Shown here: positions 55,614-63,893 of the stretch, piece by piece
Layout of the letters: each line of letters starts with the position of its first letter
Numbering within the stretch: the first letter of the stretch is position 1
Notes under the pieces: model-generated
What the model was told of the DNA's origin: nothing
What the model saw: only the letters and a program-made list of their open reading frames with translations
Databases searched by the model: none
Made by a program: the position numbers and the translations under genes
Origin: Nitrospira tepida
GTDB taxonomy: Bacteria; Nitrospirota; Nitrospiria; Nitrospirales; Nitrospiraceae
NCBI RefSeq assembly: GCF_947241125.1
Contig: NZ_OX365700.1
Span: 2,512,001-2,576,000, forward strand
Length of the DNA: 64,000 bases
Reading direction: 5' to 3'

Positions 55614-55836
55614 ATGGGGAGAGACAAGAGACGCGGGGCCTTCGGCCTCGCGTTGCTGGGCGCTTGCGGCAGTCATGACACTGACATATCCGGGCGAGAC
55701 GGGATCTCTCGACCGGACCCAGATACTGATTCCGGAGCCCGAACTCCCGACTATCACCACATTGGACGCGCGGGAGACGAAAGTGTCGCCGCGATTCGAA
55801 GCTAAAGCACTCCCCCTGGCGTTGGATGGCCGTTGA
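55614..55836 (+). pseudogene. Decayed N-terminal fragment of an arylsulfatase
   Basis: ATG 55614 follows GGAGGAGCGACCAC and opens a signal-peptide-like MGRDKRRGAFGLALLGACG. The sequence then continues in another frame to DRTQILIPEPELP and LDARETKVSPRFEAKA (55708-55806), which mirrors DRTVLPIPEPKPKP and LDARKVKAPPRFEVKA near residues 32-64 of the intact sulfatase at 59928. It stops at 55836, before the catalytic core, so the remaining roughly 740 residues are missing. A frameshift plus truncation indicates a dead copy of the same gene family. 55837-55915 shows nothing else I can support. Confidence 0.72.
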
Positions 55837-55915
55837 TGGCCAGGCGGTCGAGAAGATTGGGCTATGTTCAGCACAAAGTGCCGGACCTGTTAGCCCGGCG
55901 CTCTGACGCGAGTTC

Positions 55916-56770
55916 ATGGATGGCACCGTCATGAGACGCTGGCTCGCCGAACCATTGCTGCACTTTCTGGTCTTGGGCGGACTGTTGTTCGGTGCCCACG
56001 GCTGGATCAATCGTGGAGGCGGCGACGAACCGCGCGTCCTGCGCCTGACTACGGCGGAGGTGAACTGGCTCACGGAGACCTGGACGCGGCAATGGCAGCG
56101 ATCGCCCACCAAAGAGGAACTCCAAGGCCTCGTCGCGGACTATGTGAAGGAAGAACTCCTTGCCCGTGAGGCGAAAGCCATGGGATTGGACGAGAACGAT
56201 ACGATCGTCCGCCGCCGGCTGGCGCAGAAGATGGAATTTCTCGTGCAGGATACGGCCCGGCTTGCCGAGCCAGCAGAAGCCGAATTGAGGCGGCTTTATG
56301 AGTCCGAATCAGCCCGCTACCGGACACCAGCGCGTACCTCATTTTCCCAGGTCTATTTCAAAACGGAGCCCGCTGCGAGAAAAGGGCTTGCGGACCTCAT
56401 GCAAGCTCATGTTGAGCAATTGGGCGATAGCTCGCTGCTGGAGCGCGACTATCCCGGCTTGGATGAGCAGGTCGTCACGAGACTGTTCGGAGAGAAGTTT
56501 GCCGGAAACGTATTCGCTCTGGAACCAGGCCGATGGCATGGCCCCATTCAGTCGGGGTACGGATTTCATCTCGTGAACGTCAGCGACCGGGAGGCCCCTC
56601 GATTGCGGCCCTTTGATGAGGTGCGGGCTCAGGTGCTGGAGGATTGGCATCGCGTGCAACAAGCCAAGGCGAACGAACAATTTGTTGCCGGATTGTTGAA
56701 AAAATATGAGGTGGTCGTCGATGAAACGGTCAGGCCATTGATTGGACCATTGGCAAAGCTTGCGCAATGA
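55916..56770 (+). CDS. Membrane-anchored parvulin-type peptidyl-prolyl isomerase
   Basis: 284 residues. An N-terminal hydrophobic anchor (LLHFLVLGGLLFGAHGWI), a SurA/PrsA-like helical part (about 45-130: EELQGLVADYVKEELLAREA), and a rotamase domain (about 140-240: RTPARTSFSQVYFKTEPAAR, ... RLFGEKFAGNVFALEPGRWH and GYGFHLVNVSDREAPRLRPF). It likely faces the periplasm and helps fold a secreted partner, possibly the DUF3604 protein or sulfatase beside it. ATG 55916 (or 55931). Its stop overlaps the HupE start (ATGA), so the two are coupled. Confidence 0.86.
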   Translation: MDGTVMRRWLAEPLLHFLVLGGLLFGAHGWINRGGGDEPRVLRLTTAEVNWLTETWTRQWQRSPTKEELQGLVADYVKEELLAREAKAMGLDENDTIVRRRLAQKMEFLVQDTARLAEPAEAELRRLYESESARYRTPARTSFSQVYFKTEPAARKGLADLMQAHVEQLGDSSLLERDYPGLDEQVVTRLFGEKFAGNVFALEPGRWHGPIQSGYGFHLVNVSDREAPRLRPFDEVRAQVLEDWHRVQQAKANEQFVAGLLKKYEVVVDETVRPLIGPLAKLAQ

Positions 56771-57753
56771 GGTGCGCCATTGTCATTGCATGGCTCGCTG
56801 CGTTACTTCTCTCCGTTCCAGCGTCTGCCCATGAGATGCGCCCGGCCTATCTCGAACTGCACGAAGAAAAGACCGGCGAGTTTCATGTCCTGTGGAAGAC
56901 ACCGATGCGCGGAGCGATGAGACTGTCGCTCTCGCCGGAACTGTCAGGGGCCACGGAGAGGCTCACGCCTGTGACCGCCCGCGAACACGGAGGCGCAGCG
57001 ATCCAGACATGGCGACTCCGGGCGGTTGAGCCTTTACGCGGCCAGTCGATCCGGATCGGCGGACTGGAACGCACGATGACCGATGCGCTGGTGCGCATAG
57101 AGTTCCTGGACGGCACGACCTGGACGCAGCGGCTGACGCCGGCCCACCCTGCGGCGGCCATACCGACGCTGCAATCCGGCCTCAGGGTCGCGGGCGTCTA
57201 TCTTACGCTGGGAATCGAGCACATTTTACTCGGAATCGATCATCTCCTCTTCGTCCTCGCGCTTCTGATCATCACGGAGGGAGCATGGCGTCTGGTGAAG
57301 ACCATCACTGCGTTTACGATCGCACACAGCATCACGCTCGCGTTGGTCACGCTTGGATTCGTGCATGTGCCACAGGCGCCCGTGGAGGCGGTCATTGCGC
57401 TCTCCATTGTATTCGTGGCGGCGGAGATCGTTCACGCGCGCGGCGGCCGGGAAGGGCTCACGGCCCGCGCGCCGTGGATCGTGGCGCTCGTGTTCGGGCT
57501 GCTGCACGGTTTCGGATTCGCGGGTGCCTTGAGTGAGGTGGGTCTGCCGCAGGGACAGATTCCGGCCGCCTTGCTCTGTTTCAATGTCGGCGTCGAATCT
57601 GGGCAATTGCTCTTTATCGGCGCCGTACTGAGCCTGGCGAACATCACCCGACCTGTCTGCGGTCCGCTTCCGCCCTGGGCGAGCCTTGTTCCGCCGTACG
57701 CCATCGGCAGTGTCGCAGTGTTCTGGGCGCTTCAGCGTGTTTCAGCGTTCTGA
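56767..57753 (+). CDS. HupE/UreJ_2-family membrane protein
   Basis: 328 residues. Signal sequence, then a periplasmic domain (about 22-135: HEMRPAYLELHEEKTGEFHV) and six to seven spans with His-rich motifs: GIEHILLGIDHLLFVLALL, ITAFTIAHSITLALVTLG, AEIVHARGG, LLHGFGFAGAL. The His/Asp motifs suggest metal transport or binding; the classic HupE and UreJ are nickel permeases, but the metal for this subfamily is not known to me. Translationally coupled to the PPIase gene. DUF3604 follows ten bases later. Confidence 0.88.
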   Translation: MRCAIVIAWLAALLLSVPASAHEMRPAYLELHEEKTGEFHVLWKTPMRGAMRLSLSPELSGATERLTPVTAREHGGAAIQTWRLRAVEPLRGQSIRIGGLERTMTDALVRIEFLDGTTWTQRLTPAHPAAAIPTLQSGLRVAGVYLTLGIEHILLGIDHLLFVLALLIITEGAWRLVKTITAFTIAHSITLALVTLGFVHVPQAPVEAVIALSIVFVAAEIVHARGGREGLTARAPWIVALVFGLLHGFGFAGALSEVGLPQGQIPAALLCFNVGVESGQLLFIGAVLSLANITRPVCGPLPPWASLVPPYAIGSVAVFWALQRVSAF

Positions 57754-57763
57754 GGAGGACACC

Positions 57764-59707
57764 ATGAAGGCATGCGGACGTTCAACGCTCGCCGCACTGA
57801 TCGCCATTATCCTGGCGCCGTGGGCGTGGGCTTACCAGCAGAGCGACATCGGATCGGCCGACAAGGCCGCGCTGGAAAAGGTGCACCCTTCAAAGCCCGC
57901 GTACTCGCCGTATGCGGGCCGCAATTATCCGACGAGACCATTCTTCGGCGACACGCATCTACACACGTCGTTCTCCATGGACGCCGGCGTGTTCGGCGCC
58001 CGGCTTACCCCTCGCGATGCCTACCGCTTTGCCAAAGGAGAAGAGATTACTTCGAATACAGGTCAGCCGGTCAAGCTGTCACGGCCGCTGGATTTCCTCG
58101 TCGTTGCTGACCACTCCGATGGATTTGGATTTTTCCCGCAGTTGATGAGCGGGGATCCCGTGTTGTTGGCAACCCCGCAAGGGCGAAAGTGGTACGACCA
58201 AATCAAGTCCGGCCATGGCGCCGAGGCTGCGATCGATATCATCATGAGCTTCGGCAAGAACCACCTCCCCAAGGGCTTCCCGCTTCCCGGCACGCATGCC
58301 TATCGCTCCGCCTGGCAGGAGGTCATCAAGACTGCGGATGCCTACAACGATCCAGGCCGCTTTACCGCCTTTATCGGGTACGAGTGGACCTCCAACACGG
58401 GCGGGAACAATCTGCACCGGAACGTCATCTTCCGAGAAAACGGCGCAAAGGCCAGGCTTGTCGAGCCTTTCACCACACTACCGCCGCTCGGCAGCGACAA
58501 TCCTCAGGATCTGTGGAAATGGATGGCCGCCACGGAAGAAAAAACGGGCAGTGAAGTGCTCGCGATCGCGCATAACGGCAATCTCAGTAACGGTCTGATG
58601 TTTCCCATGGTGGAGGCGTTCGGCAAGAAGATAGACCGTCAGTACGCCGAGACGCGAGTGAAATGGGAGCGGCTCTACGAAATCACCCAGACGAAGGGGA
58701 CCGGCGAAGCACACCCGGCCCTTTCCCCCAACGATGAATTCGCCAACTTCGAGATCTGGGACAAGGGCAACCTCGACGGAAGCGTCGCAAAGACGAAGGA
58801 CATGCTGGAATACGAGTATGCGCGATCCGCGCTGAAGAACGGTCTCGTGCTGGAAGCGAAGCTGGACACGAACCCCTACAAGTTCGGGCTTATCGGCAGC
58901 AGCGATGCGCATACGGGCCTTGCCGCGTTAGAGGAGGAGAGCTTCTTCGGCAAGACTGCCCCGCAGGAGCCAAGCCCGGAGCGCATGACCAAGACGTTCT
59001 TTCAGCACCCGAAGACAGGCGTAAAAGTGATGGATTGGGAGGTCTCGGCCGCCGGCTACGCCGCCGTCTGGGCGACGGAGAACACGCGCGAGGCGATCTT
59101 TGACGCCATGCAGCGCCGTGAAACCTACGCCACCACAGGGCCGCGCATGCTCGTGCGGTTCTTTGGAGGCTGGGACTTCGAGCCGGACGATGCGCATAAC
59201 CGCCTCCCGGCAGCCATTGGTTACGGCAAAGGCGTGCCGATGGGCAGCGAATTGACCGATGCGCCGAAGGGGAAATCGCCCACCTTCCTCGTCGCGGCAT
59301 TGAAAGACCCCATCGGCGCGAATCTGGACCGTATCCAGATCATCAAAGGCTGGCTCGACGCCAAGGGAGCCCTGCACGAGAAGATCTATGACGTCGTCTG
59401 GGGCGATGCTGAGAAGCGTCGACATGGCAAGGACGGCAAGTTGTCGGCCGTCGGCAACACCGTGGATGTGGAACATGCCACCTGGACTAACACGATCGGC
59501 GATCCGGAATTGATTACGGTCTGGAAAGACCCGGACTTCGATGCCAGTCAACGCGCGTTCTACTACGCTCGGGTCATCGAGATCCCAACGCCGCGCTGGA
59601 CCGCCTACGACGCGAAACGTTTCGGCGTGAAGCCGCTTCCCGGCACCGCAATGGTGCTTCAGGAGAGGGCCTACACGAGCCCCATATGGTACACGCCGGG
59701 GAATTAG
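57764..59707 (+). CDS. DUF3604 exported protein
   Basis: 647 residues with a signal peptide (LAALIAIILAPWAWA). The sequence carries a metal-site pattern like that of PHP hydrolases: GDTHLHTSFSMDAG (HxH), VVADHSDGFGF (DH), AIAHNGNLSNG (His) and SSDAHTGLAALEEESFF (DxH). This suggests a metal-dependent hydrolase of a phosphate or similar ester, but no substrate is established. Ribosome site GAGGAGGACACC right after the HupE stop. Genomic partnership with HupE_UreJ_2 and parvulin is a pattern I recall from other bacteria. Confidence 0.88.
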   Translation: MKACGRSTLAALIAIILAPWAWAYQQSDIGSADKAALEKVHPSKPAYSPYAGRNYPTRPFFGDTHLHTSFSMDAGVFGARLTPRDAYRFAKGEEITSNTGQPVKLSRPLDFLVVADHSDGFGFFPQLMSGDPVLLATPQGRKWYDQIKSGHGAEAAIDIIMSFGKNHLPKGFPLPGTHAYRSAWQEVIKTADAYNDPGRFTAFIGYEWTSNTGGNNLHRNVIFRENGAKARLVEPFTTLPPLGSDNPQDLWKWMAATEEKTGSEVLAIAHNGNLSNGLMFPMVEAFGKKIDRQYAETRVKWERLYEITQTKGTGEAHPALSPNDEFANFEIWDKGNLDGSVAKTKDMLEYEYARSALKNGLVLEAKLDTNPYKFGLIGSSDAHTGLAALEEESFFGKTAPQEPSPERMTKTFFQHPKTGVKVMDWEVSAAGYAAVWATENTREAIFDAMQRRETYATTGPRMLVRFFGGWDFEPDDAHNRLPAAIGYGKGVPMGSELTDAPKGKSPTFLVAALKDPIGANLDRIQIIKGWLDAKGALHEKIYDVVWGDAEKRRHGKDGKLSAVGNTVDVEHATWTNTIGDPELITVWKDPDFDASQRAFYYARVIEIPTPRWTAYDAKRFGVKPLPGTAMVLQERAYTSPIWYTPGN

Positions 59708-59731
59708 GAAGAGACATGATACGGGATACGC

Positions 59732-59835
59732 GAGGACAATCTCATATTCGATGACCGTCGGCTTCCCTGCGTCGGCACCGTCACCCTGTTGGTGAACGAC
59801 AAAAAGTCCTCGAAGCGCGCATTGAACACACTCAG
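59732..59835 (+). pseudogene. Decayed C-terminal fragment of an arylsulfatase (frameshifted)
   Basis: GTVTLLVNDKK (59774-59806) matches GTGTILVNGQK of the intact sulfatase's C-terminal domain. The match continues as EARIEHTQ (59812-59835) in the +1 frame, against EGRIEHTQ; RIEHTQ is identical. One missing A in the A-run at 59801-59805 would explain the shift. The codons differ at most wobble positions, so the fragment is old. The preceding EDNLIFDD stretch may belong to it. It lies 92 bases before the intact gene's start. Confidence 0.75.
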
Positions 59836-59927
59836 GTGGCTGGAAAAGATCAAAGTGCCAGCGGGAGTTCGCGCACAAGAAAGCGCTGTCAGACGAATTC
59901 GGTTGTCCCGATTCAAGGAGACTCAAT

Positions 59928-62357
59928 ATGAGACCTCGTGGATTGTTCGCAGTCGTCACTGTAGCCCTAATGGGATATCTCGTCATCGACGTGCAGGCGC
60001 CGTTCGCTGCGGACAAGCTCGATCGTACGGTGTTGCCGATTCCGGAACCCAAACCGAAACCAATCACCGAACTCGATGCGCGCAAGGTGAAAGCTCCGCC
60101 GCGATTCGAGGTCAAGGCGCCGGCGGGAGCGCCGAACGTCCTCATCGTGCTGATCGACGATATGGGTTTCGGCATGTCCAGTGCCTTCGGCGGGCCCATC
60201 CATATGCCGACCGTCGAGCGTCTCGCCAATAACGGGCTGCGCTACAACCACTTCCACACCACCGCCCTCTGTTCGCCGACCAGGACCGCCCTGCTGAGCG
60301 GCCGCAACCACCACATGAACAATATGGGCGGGATCACGGAAATCGCGACCGCGTTTCCGGGCAACACGGGCCAGCGGCCAAATAATGTTGCGCCGCTCGC
60401 CGAGATGCTGCGGCTGAATGGCTACAGCACCGCCTTCTTCGGGAAGAACCACGAAACCGCGGCCTGGGAAGTCAGCCCCTCCGGTCCGACCGACCGCTGG
60501 CCGACCCGTTCGGGCTTCGACAAGTTCTACGGTTTCATCGGCGGGGAAACCAACCAGTGGTCGCCGCTGCTCTACGACGGGTTGACTCAGGTAGAGCTGC
60601 CGCACGATCCGAACTACCATTTCATGACCGACATGACCAACCAGGCGATCAAGTGGATGGGCTATCAGAAGTCGCTCACGCCGGATAAGCCGTTCTTTAT
60701 CTACTTCGCGCCGGGCGCGACCCATGCGCCGCACCACGTGCCCAAGGAATGGATTGCCAAGTACAAGGGCAGGTTCGACGGCGGCTGGGACCGATTCCGC
60801 GAAGAGACCCTGGCCCGCCAGATCAAGCTGGGCGTAGTGCCTCCGGGGACGACGCTCGCGCCCAAACCGGACGCGATCAAGGACTGGGGCCAGCTCACGG
60901 CGGACGAGAAGAAGCTCTTTACCCGCCAGATGGAGATCTTCGCCGGCTTCGGCGAATACACCGACGCCGAGATCGGTCGATTGATCCAGGCCGTCGAAGC
61001 GACGGGTCAAATGAACAACACGCTGATCTTCTACATCGTGGGCGACAACGGCACGAGCGCCGAGGGGGGCATGAACGGCCTGTTTAACGAGATGACATAC
61101 TTCAACGGCGTGCAGGAAACCGTCGAAAGCATTCTTCAGCATTATGACGAACTTGGCGGTCCGATGTCCTATGGCCACATGGCAGCCGGCTGGGCCGTGG
61201 CAGGCGATACACCGTTCACCTGGACCAAGCAAGTCGCGTCGAACTTCGGTGGCACCCGCAACGGATTGGTGATTCACTGGCCCAAGGGCATCAAGGCGAA
61301 GGGCGAGGTGCGAACGCAGTTCCATCATGTCATCGACGTGGCGCCGACGGTGTTGCAGGCCGCTGGCCTGCCGGAGCCGAAGGTAGTGAACGGCACCGTA
61401 CAAGCCTCGATCGAAGGCGTGAGCATGGCCTATACGTTCGACGGCGCCAAAGCCAAGAGCCGGCACAGAGTCCAGTACTTCGAAATCGGCGGCAACCGCG
61501 CAATCTACGCGGATGGCTGGTTTGCCGCTACCGTCCACTCGGTGCCCTGGGAGCCAAAGCCCCGCGCGACCCTCCTTGAAGACAAATGGGAACTCTACGA
61601 TACGCGCAATGATTTCAGCCTGTCCAACGATCTGGCAGCCAGGATTCCTAAAAAGCTTAAAGAGTTGCAAGGTCTTTTCCTGAAGGAAGCAGTTAAGTAC
61701 CACGTATTGCCCATTGATGATCGCCGGGTCGAACGCCTCAATCCTGCGATTGCCGGGAGGCCTGATTTGATGGGCAGTCGCACCTCGCTCACAGTCTATG
61801 AAGGCATGACCGGAATGTCGGAAAACGTGTTCATCAACACGAAGAACCGCTCCCACACGATCACAGCGGAGGTAGAAATTTCCGAGGGCGGCGCAAACGG
61901 CGTGATCCTGGCCCAGGCCGGCCGGTTTGGCGGTTGGAGCCTCTATCTTAAAGATGGCAAACCGGTCTACACGTACAATTTTCTCGGCCTGGAGCGGTTC
62001 AATATTGCGGCGGCCCAGCCGCTGACTCCGGGCAAGGCGACGATCCGGTATGAGTTCGCATCCGATGGTCCCGGGATGGGCAAGGGCGGCACGGGCACGA
62101 TCCTTGTCAACGGGCAGAAGGCCGCCGAAGGACGAATCGAGCATACGCAATGTTGTGGCTACTCAGCTGACGAAGGCGCCGATGTCGGAGTGGACGAGGG
62201 TACGCCGGTCACGGAGGACTACAAGGAACGAGACAATCAGTTCACCGGCAAGATTCACAGCATCACCATCGAGGTGAAGGAGACGAAGACAGCCGATACG
62301 AACGAAATGAAACAGGCCTTGCACGAGACGGCCCGGCGCAAGACGCTGTCCGACTGA
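59928..62357 (+). CDS. Arylsulfatase, formylglycine type
   Basis: 809 residues with a signal sequence (about 5-28). The sulfatase signature is C115-S-P-T-R119 in HTTALCSPTRTALLSGRN, so Cys115 should be turned into formylglycine. Metal ligands VLIDDMGFG (Asp77/78) and IVGDNGTSAEGG are present, and FFGKNHETA supplies the active-site Lys. A C-terminal beta domain of about 180 residues follows. Substrate unknown (sulfate or phosphonate esters). Start follows AAGGAGACTCAAT. It needs the FGE encoded next to it. Confidence 0.95.
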   Translation: MRPRGLFAVVTVALMGYLVIDVQAPFAADKLDRTVLPIPEPKPKPITELDARKVKAPPRFEVKAPAGAPNVLIVLIDDMGFGMSSAFGGPIHMPTVERLANNGLRYNHFHTTALCSPTRTALLSGRNHHMNNMGGITEIATAFPGNTGQRPNNVAPLAEMLRLNGYSTAFFGKNHETAAWEVSPSGPTDRWPTRSGFDKFYGFIGGETNQWSPLLYDGLTQVELPHDPNYHFMTDMTNQAIKWMGYQKSLTPDKPFFIYFAPGATHAPHHVPKEWIAKYKGRFDGGWDRFREETLARQIKLGVVPPGTTLAPKPDAIKDWGQLTADEKKLFTRQMEIFAGFGEYTDAEIGRLIQAVEATGQMNNTLIFYIVGDNGTSAEGGMNGLFNEMTYFNGVQETVESILQHYDELGGPMSYGHMAAGWAVAGDTPFTWTKQVASNFGGTRNGLVIHWPKGIKAKGEVRTQFHHVIDVAPTVLQAAGLPEPKVVNGTVQASIEGVSMAYTFDGAKAKSRHRVQYFEIGGNRAIYADGWFAATVHSVPWEPKPRATLLEDKWELYDTRNDFSLSNDLAARIPKKLKELQGLFLKEAVKYHVLPIDDRRVERLNPAIAGRPDLMGSRTSLTVYEGMTGMSENVFINTKNRSHTITAEVEISEGGANGVILAQAGRFGGWSLYLKDGKPVYTYNFLGLERFNIAAAQPLTPGKATIRYEFASDGPGMGKGGTGTILVNGQKAAEGRIEHTQCCGYSADEGADVGVDEGTPVTEDYKERDNQFTGKIHSITIEVKETKTADTNEMKQALHETARRKTLSD

Positions 62358-62400
62358 GGCATCAAATCATAGCGACACGAATGATCTAAGGATTCTGACG

Positions 62401-63552
62401 TTGATACGAGCGACACCGCGCCTCCGGTGGGTGATGGGAACCCTGGTCCTCGGCGGACTCGCCGTTGCCGGATGGTGGGGCTGGTCCAAAGGTACGTCCC
62501 GCTGGTCTCCGGTGCCCTCCCTGACCTGTGACATGGGCATTTCTGCGGCGAAAGCAAATCGCGGTGTCGAACCTCAAACCTCACAGCTCGTCAGCGAGTC
62601 CCCACGTACGATCCCGACAGCGTCGCAACAGACCCCTGAGGGCATGGTCTGGATTCCGGGCGGCGAGTTCTGGATGGGGGCGGATGACTTTCCCGATGCG
62701 CAGCCGTGGCATCGCGTCTATGTGGACGGTTTTTGGATGGATAAGACGGAAGTCACGAACGAGCAGTTTGCGAAGTTCGTCAAGGCAACGGATTACGTCA
62801 CGGTGGCCGAGCGCGCGCCGCGCGCGGAGGATTTCCCCGGCGCGCCGCCCGAGAATCTCGTTGCCGGTTCGGTGGTCTTCTCGCCGCCCGACCATCCGGT
62901 GAAGCTGAACGATCACTTCCAATGGTGGAGTTATGTGAACGGAGCGGACTGGCAGCACCCTGAAGGCCCGAAGAGTTCCATCAAAGGCCGCGAGCGATAT
63001 CCCGTTGTCCATATCGCCTACGAAGACGCGCTGGCCTATGCGAAATGGGCCGGGAAGCGTCTGCCGACCGAAGCTGAATTCGAGTTCGCCCAGCGAGGAA
63101 GGCTCGACCGCAAGCCCTACGCTTGGGGCGACGAGTTCAAGCCCGGCGGTCAGTTCATGGCCAATACCTTCCAGGGGCACTTCCCGGACAAAAACACAAA
63201 GGAAGACGGCTATGCGGCTGTCGCACCGGTGGCTTCCTTCCCGCCGAATGGTTACGGGCTTTATGACATGGCCGGAAACGTCTGGGAATGGACGAGTGAT
63301 TGGTATCGCCACGACTACTATCGGTTGTTGGTCGGTCAGGGACTCGTTACACGCAATCCGCAAGGACCGGTCGACAGCTTCGACCCCAGTGAACCAGGCG
63401 TGAAGAAGAAAGTGCATAAGGGCGGGTCGTTTTTGTGTACGGACCAGTATTGCGCGCGCTACATCGCCGGCGGGCGTGGGAAAGGCGAACCGGATACGGG
63501 TACAAACCATCTCGGATTCCGGCTGGTGCGACCTGGAGCTGATGCGCCATGA
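62401..63552 (+). CDS. Formylglycine-generating enzyme (sulfatase-modifying factor)
   Basis: 383 residues: N-terminal membrane anchor (VMGTLVLGGLAVAGWWGW), then an FGE-sulfatase domain from GMVWIPGGEFWMGADDFPDA to NHLGFRLVRPG. Features DKTEVTNEQFAKF, LPTEAEFEFAQRG, GNVWEWTSDWY. It has the copper-site cysteines, C346 and C351 in GGSFLCTDQYCARY (C-x4-C), which distinguish true FGEs from the many FGE-like domains lacking them. It therefore should activate Cys115 of the sulfatase before export or during it. TTG 62401 follows AAGGATTCTGACG. Confidence 0.92.
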   Translation: MIRATPRLRWVMGTLVLGGLAVAGWWGWSKGTSRWSPVPSLTCDMGISAAKANRGVEPQTSQLVSESPRTIPTASQQTPEGMVWIPGGEFWMGADDFPDAQPWHRVYVDGFWMDKTEVTNEQFAKFVKATDYVTVAERAPRAEDFPGAPPENLVAGSVVFSPPDHPVKLNDHFQWWSYVNGADWQHPEGPKSSIKGRERYPVVHIAYEDALAYAKWAGKRLPTEAEFEFAQRGRLDRKPYAWGDEFKPGGQFMANTFQGHFPDKNTKEDGYAAVAPVASFPPNGYGLYDMAGNVWEWTSDWYRHDYYRLLVGQGLVTRNPQGPVDSFDPSEPGVKKKVHKGGSFLCTDQYCARYIAGGRGKGEPDTGTNHLGFRLVRPGADAP

Positions 63553-63630
63553 GAACCCACCCACTGGGGACGGTCGTGGGCGAAGGCTCAAGCAGCCGGC
63601 CGAGGGCACTGCGATAGAAAGGAGCAGAAC

Positions 63631-63672
63631 GTGAGCATGAAGGACGATTGGAAAGTGATTTTCCAGAAATGA
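63631..63672 (+). other. 13-codon open frame with strong ribosome site
   Basis: GTG at 63631 after AAAGGAGCAGAAC opens MSMKDDWKVIFQK then a stop. It is too short for a protein I can name; it could be a leader peptide or the leftover N-terminus of a lost gene. The rest of 63553-63755 holds a GTGACG-N4-CGTCAC palindrome (63700-63715) and no gene I can support. Confidence 0.35.
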
Positions 63673-63755
63673 GCCCCGGCCTGATGAAAACCCACGGACG
63701 TGACGCGCACGTCACCGGCTCACATCTCCCGCTGAGGCCGAGTCGACAACAAGGC

Positions 63756-63800
63756 CTGTCAGTTTTGACAGTTCCCGGCAATCGGCCCAGTCGATAAGCT
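63756..63800 (+). promoter_or_regulatory. Composite promoter 5: dyad, 23 bases, TAAGCT
   Basis: Dyad CTGTCAGTTTTGACAG at 63756-63771, 23-base gap, TAAGCT at 63795-63800, a weaker -10. It precedes the last, partial gene. A seven-base inverted repeat (GGCCCAG/CTGGGCC) overlaps the downstream side. Confidence 0.65.
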
Positions 63801-63893
63801 GGGCCCACAACAAGCTGGACGCTGCCTTGGACCGTGACTTGCCTTGATGAACCAACTGCCGGGCGATTTGCGAGTGTATCGGAGCCTGACCCC

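Noticed and set aside
55837-55890. Further sulfatase C-terminal scar directly after the N-terminal relic (VDGQAVEK-like frame)
   Set aside because: Only a few residues resemble the VNGQKAAE segment. Too weak to separate from chance.
56767-57753. Calling the HupE-like protein a nickel permease for hydrogenase or urease
   Set aside because: No hydrogenase or urease genes are in the window, and this subfamily (UreJ_2 type with a periplasmic domain) is linked to DUF3604 instead.
59967-62150. Long minus-strand open frame (727 codons) opposite the sulfatase
   Set aside because: Antisense shadow caused by GC-rich codon use. The plus-strand sulfatase has all catalytic motifs and a good ribosome site.
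63827-63842. Sigma-54-like TTGG-N10-GC before the last gene
   Set aside because: The GG/GC spacing fits, but the other dyads have no such element downstream, whereas the 23-base TANNNT rule fits all five.
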